Assembly (NCBI RefSeq): GCF_000423065.1 | Contig: NZ_AUHG01000010.1 | Span: 907,267 to 971,266 of the forward strand | Origin: Christiangramia echinicola DSM 19838 | Lineage (GTDB): Bacteria > Bacteroidota > Bacteroidia > Flavobacteriales > Flavobacteriaceae | Direction: 5' to 3' | Length of the DNA: 64,000 nucleotides | Shown here: positions 63,301 through 64,000 of the stretch, piece after piece | Numbering within the stretch: position 1 is the first letter of the stretch | Layout: every line of letters begins with the position of its first letter | Notes under the pieces: generated by a model | What the model was told of the DNA's origin: nothing | Database searches by the model: none | What the model saw: the letters and a program-made list of their open reading frames with translations, nothing else | Made by a program: the position numbers and the translations under genes

Positions 63301-64000
63301 GCAGCAGCTTTTTAAGCTCCTATAACATGGGAATTATGAGCCAGAAGATAGATCTTATGGTTCAAGGTTATGACAGGGAAACGCTTAATGCCGTACCTGA
63401 AATTGTGGTTTCCGAAAGCTATGTAGGTACCTGGCCTAATTATTCGGATAATTATTATCTGAAAGTTCAGTTGAGAGATGCGAATGATAACATTCTCGCT
63501 TCCTTTGATACGGGAATACTTACTGCTTCTGAAACTTGGGCTACTATTAATCATACCTTTAGTGGTTATGGAGAAGGTGTTCGCTATGTATATATAGAAC
63601 ATGGAGGTGACGATGCAGAGTATTGGGCCGGACACTATGGAACCAGGATCACAGATCTTGAAGTTACTGTAAATGCTCCGGGCGTAATTCCGAACCTGCC
63701 AACCCAACAATTAACCGGGCCATTACCTGAAGAACTCATTGCCCCCGGCAGTGCGAATATGACTTACAGAACAATGGATTATTCCGGAAATACAAGCGAA
63801 ATAAGTTTTGATATTAACGTACAAGATAAAATTTCCCCGGAAGTAATCACTCAAAATATCACAATTCAATTAGACGAGAACGGAATGGCTTCCATCGAAG
63901 TGTCTGATATCGACAATGGATCGAATGATGCTTGTGGAATCGCAAGTTTATCCCTGGATATTATTGAATTTACGTGTGACAATATTGGTCCAAATACAGT
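60321..64000 (+). CDS. Giant secreted surface protein with HYR/Ig-like repeats and inserted LamG and FBA-like lectin domains, partial
   Basis: The frame is open from ATG 60321 to the window edge (about 1,226 codons), so the C terminus and any type IX secretion signal lie outside. After a signal peptide (about residues 1-26, ending QGNAQ) comes a glycine-rich domain (about 45-265). HYR/Ig-like repeats follow, recognisable by motifs such as ITVELDETGKVSITPDMV and SSDNCGIESSTLDI. Residues about 419-630 are a LamG/concanavalin-like domain (MEAWFKV, GEWYHVAAV, IDEVRLWNKARTEDE), lodged inside a repeat. Residues about 970-1117 read like an F-box-associated (FBA) sugar-binding domain: YYLKVQLRDANDNILASFDTG, INHTFSGYGEGVRYV and IEHGGDDAEYWAGHYGTRIT, with Tyr1101-Trp1102. 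It is an adhesin candidate; substrate recognition is inferred from domains. Confidence 0.88.
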   Translation, partial: MKQNYFFKFLIFLLAIFGSWQGNAQTTFNYTGSVQTYTVPEGATSIKIEATGAQGGNSGGLGADITGEFLVTPGEILKIVVGSQGTTAPNNNGGGGGGTFLWKNIGNELLIAAGGGGGRSGNGGGPGGIGSSTNSTTNSSLGSGNAAGGTGGNGGQGGTSGNIAGYPGNGGAGAGWLSDGSNGTGTNNSTGGITPLGGADGGVGYNQCFGGNVFGGYGGGGGASGCSGASGGGGGYNGGGGGNGWYGSGWGSGGGGGSYNSGINQVNTGDINSGNGKVIITVLCDDLNITVTPSTNVCPGTMVTITGTSTNGGNITWDNGIINGEPFEVTAGMTFTSTSTNSGDCSAIVDITTDDNENPKAIAQNIVIELDGTGTASINAELINNGSSDNCTAEGDLTLSLDNQVFGCVNVGDKGETINDFSLNFDGNDFVSIPDDPSLRLTGDMAMEAWFKVDGFNADWVRIVGKGSGSSGGSLSDPRNYGLWYHPDGTWLFQQYGNGVQVSFNQNINIGEWYHVAAVKTGNIGKLYINGELVATNTGGTNPVTSADPLTIGYAGFHTYHIGQIDEVRLWNKARTEDEILDNYNRTLDATTDGLLAYYNMEEAEGINLNDLTGNGHNGSLQEFSQPNVWTTSSENLGAENIVTLTVRDENGNESAAKASVTVLDNSPPMVETKDITVELDETGKVSITPDMVTESSSDNCGIESSTLDITDFTLDEVGENTVTLTVTDVNANETKITAKVTVKDVTPPSGYSVNIDQTEIDDTNQTTLSFTFTGAEIGTTYDYTISSSDGLDVVRGTGTVTTATDQITDIDVSSLEDGTLTLSVTLTDSSDNTGKVETSTVLKATNAPPMAVCQSFIVELGEDATATITPEDVDGGSSDDKPGFVLSIDKNAFDCSNIGDNEVKLTVTDSDGVSTTCIATVSVKDLTPPVLTAPVQTAFDTEEDACGAFASFTITSSDNCSENANIAYNGNANGGLAGWNINLNGGNGWITSGSSFLSSYNMGIMSQKIDLMVQGYDRETLNAVPEIVVSESYVGTWPNYSDNYYLKVQLRDANDNILASFDTGILTASETWATINHTFSGYGEGVRYVYIEHGGDDAEYWAGHYGTRITDLEVTVNAPGVIPNLPTQQLTGPLPEELIAPGSANMTYRTMDYSGNTSEISFDINVQDKISPEVITQNITIQLDENGMASIEVSDIDNGSNDACGIASLSLDIIEFTCDNIGPNT

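Noticed and set aside
1..64000. tRNA, rRNA, CRISPR arrays, insertion sequences
   Set aside because: None seen: no cloverleaf-like sequence with CCA-type ends, no regular spacer array, no transposase-like ORF.

Overview
This is an AT-rich, gene-dense chromosomal segment of a gliding-type marine Bacteroidota, most likely family Flavobacteriaceae. A Gramella/Christiangramia-like genus is my guess, from gene order and protein style only. The family assignment rests on several things: the C-terminal end of sprA (type IX secretion/gliding), a PorP/SprF-family protein, GSCFA, DUF6089 and Wzi-like proteins, the twin Skp genes behind bamA, and Bacteroidota-type promoters (TTG, about 17-19 nt, TAnnTTTG) instead of Shine-Dalgarno-led sigma70 promoters. 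I see no tRNA, rRNA, CRISPR array, insertion sequence or prophage. All but about 7 kb is ordinary housekeeping sequence.

Layout. 1-6.0 kb: end of sprA, gcvH, a VanZ-like protein, two tandem TonB proteins and a Wzi-like outer-membrane barrel carrying its own TonB-like domain. 6.1-11.3 kb: cytochrome oxidase assembly and subunit cluster (heme O synthase, two COX3-family proteins, COX4-like, a cysteine-less SCO-like protein, SCO, DUF420, a small CxxC membrane protein). 11.4-18.5 kb: a MacB-type ABC efflux operon with two permeases, two periplasmic adaptors and a TolC, followed by tsaB. 19.2-24.7 kb: MscS, a DUF255 thioredoxin-like protein and a Pit phosphate transporter with a PhoU-like tail. 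24.7-34.7 kb: Nfu-type Fe-S scaffold, PorP/SprF, murI, then the envelope operon DUF6089-uppS-bamA-skp-skp, and CBS-nadK. 34.8-43.2 kb: pdxJ, alpha/beta hydrolase, FadL, SGNH lipoprotein, small membrane protein, trigger factor, clpP, clpX. 43.2-47.0 kb: pentapeptide protein and the operon M23 peptidase-MerR-LemA-TPM-TPM. 47.1-59.9 kb: alaS, GSCFA, a possible small RNA or peptide unit, DUF4230, aromatic amino acid hydroxylase, DUF4136, hutU, DUF5522, a small HExxH membrane protein, a PLP deaminase-like enzyme and a glucosaminidase lipoprotein bracketed by two palindromic repeats, then hemL.

The most unusual object is the open-ended giant surface protein from 60321 to the window edge. After a signal peptide and a glycine-rich domain it carries HYR/Ig-like repeats. 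Two of these are interrupted by complete inserted lectin-like domains: a LamG/concanavalin-like sandwich, and a segment that reads very much like the sugar-binding F-box-associated (FBA) domain of animal FBXO2/FBXO6 proteins, including the Tyr-Trp pair used there to grip N-glycan chitobiose. This suggests a cell-surface adhesin that recognises eukaryotic (algal or animal) glycans.

Several genes have their likely start inside a longer open frame (clpP, bamA, TolC, NifU, PorP, TPM, deaminase, glucosaminidase, DUF5522, pit). The starts chosen and the reasons are given in the entries. All functions are inferred from motifs recognised by eye. No database search was run.
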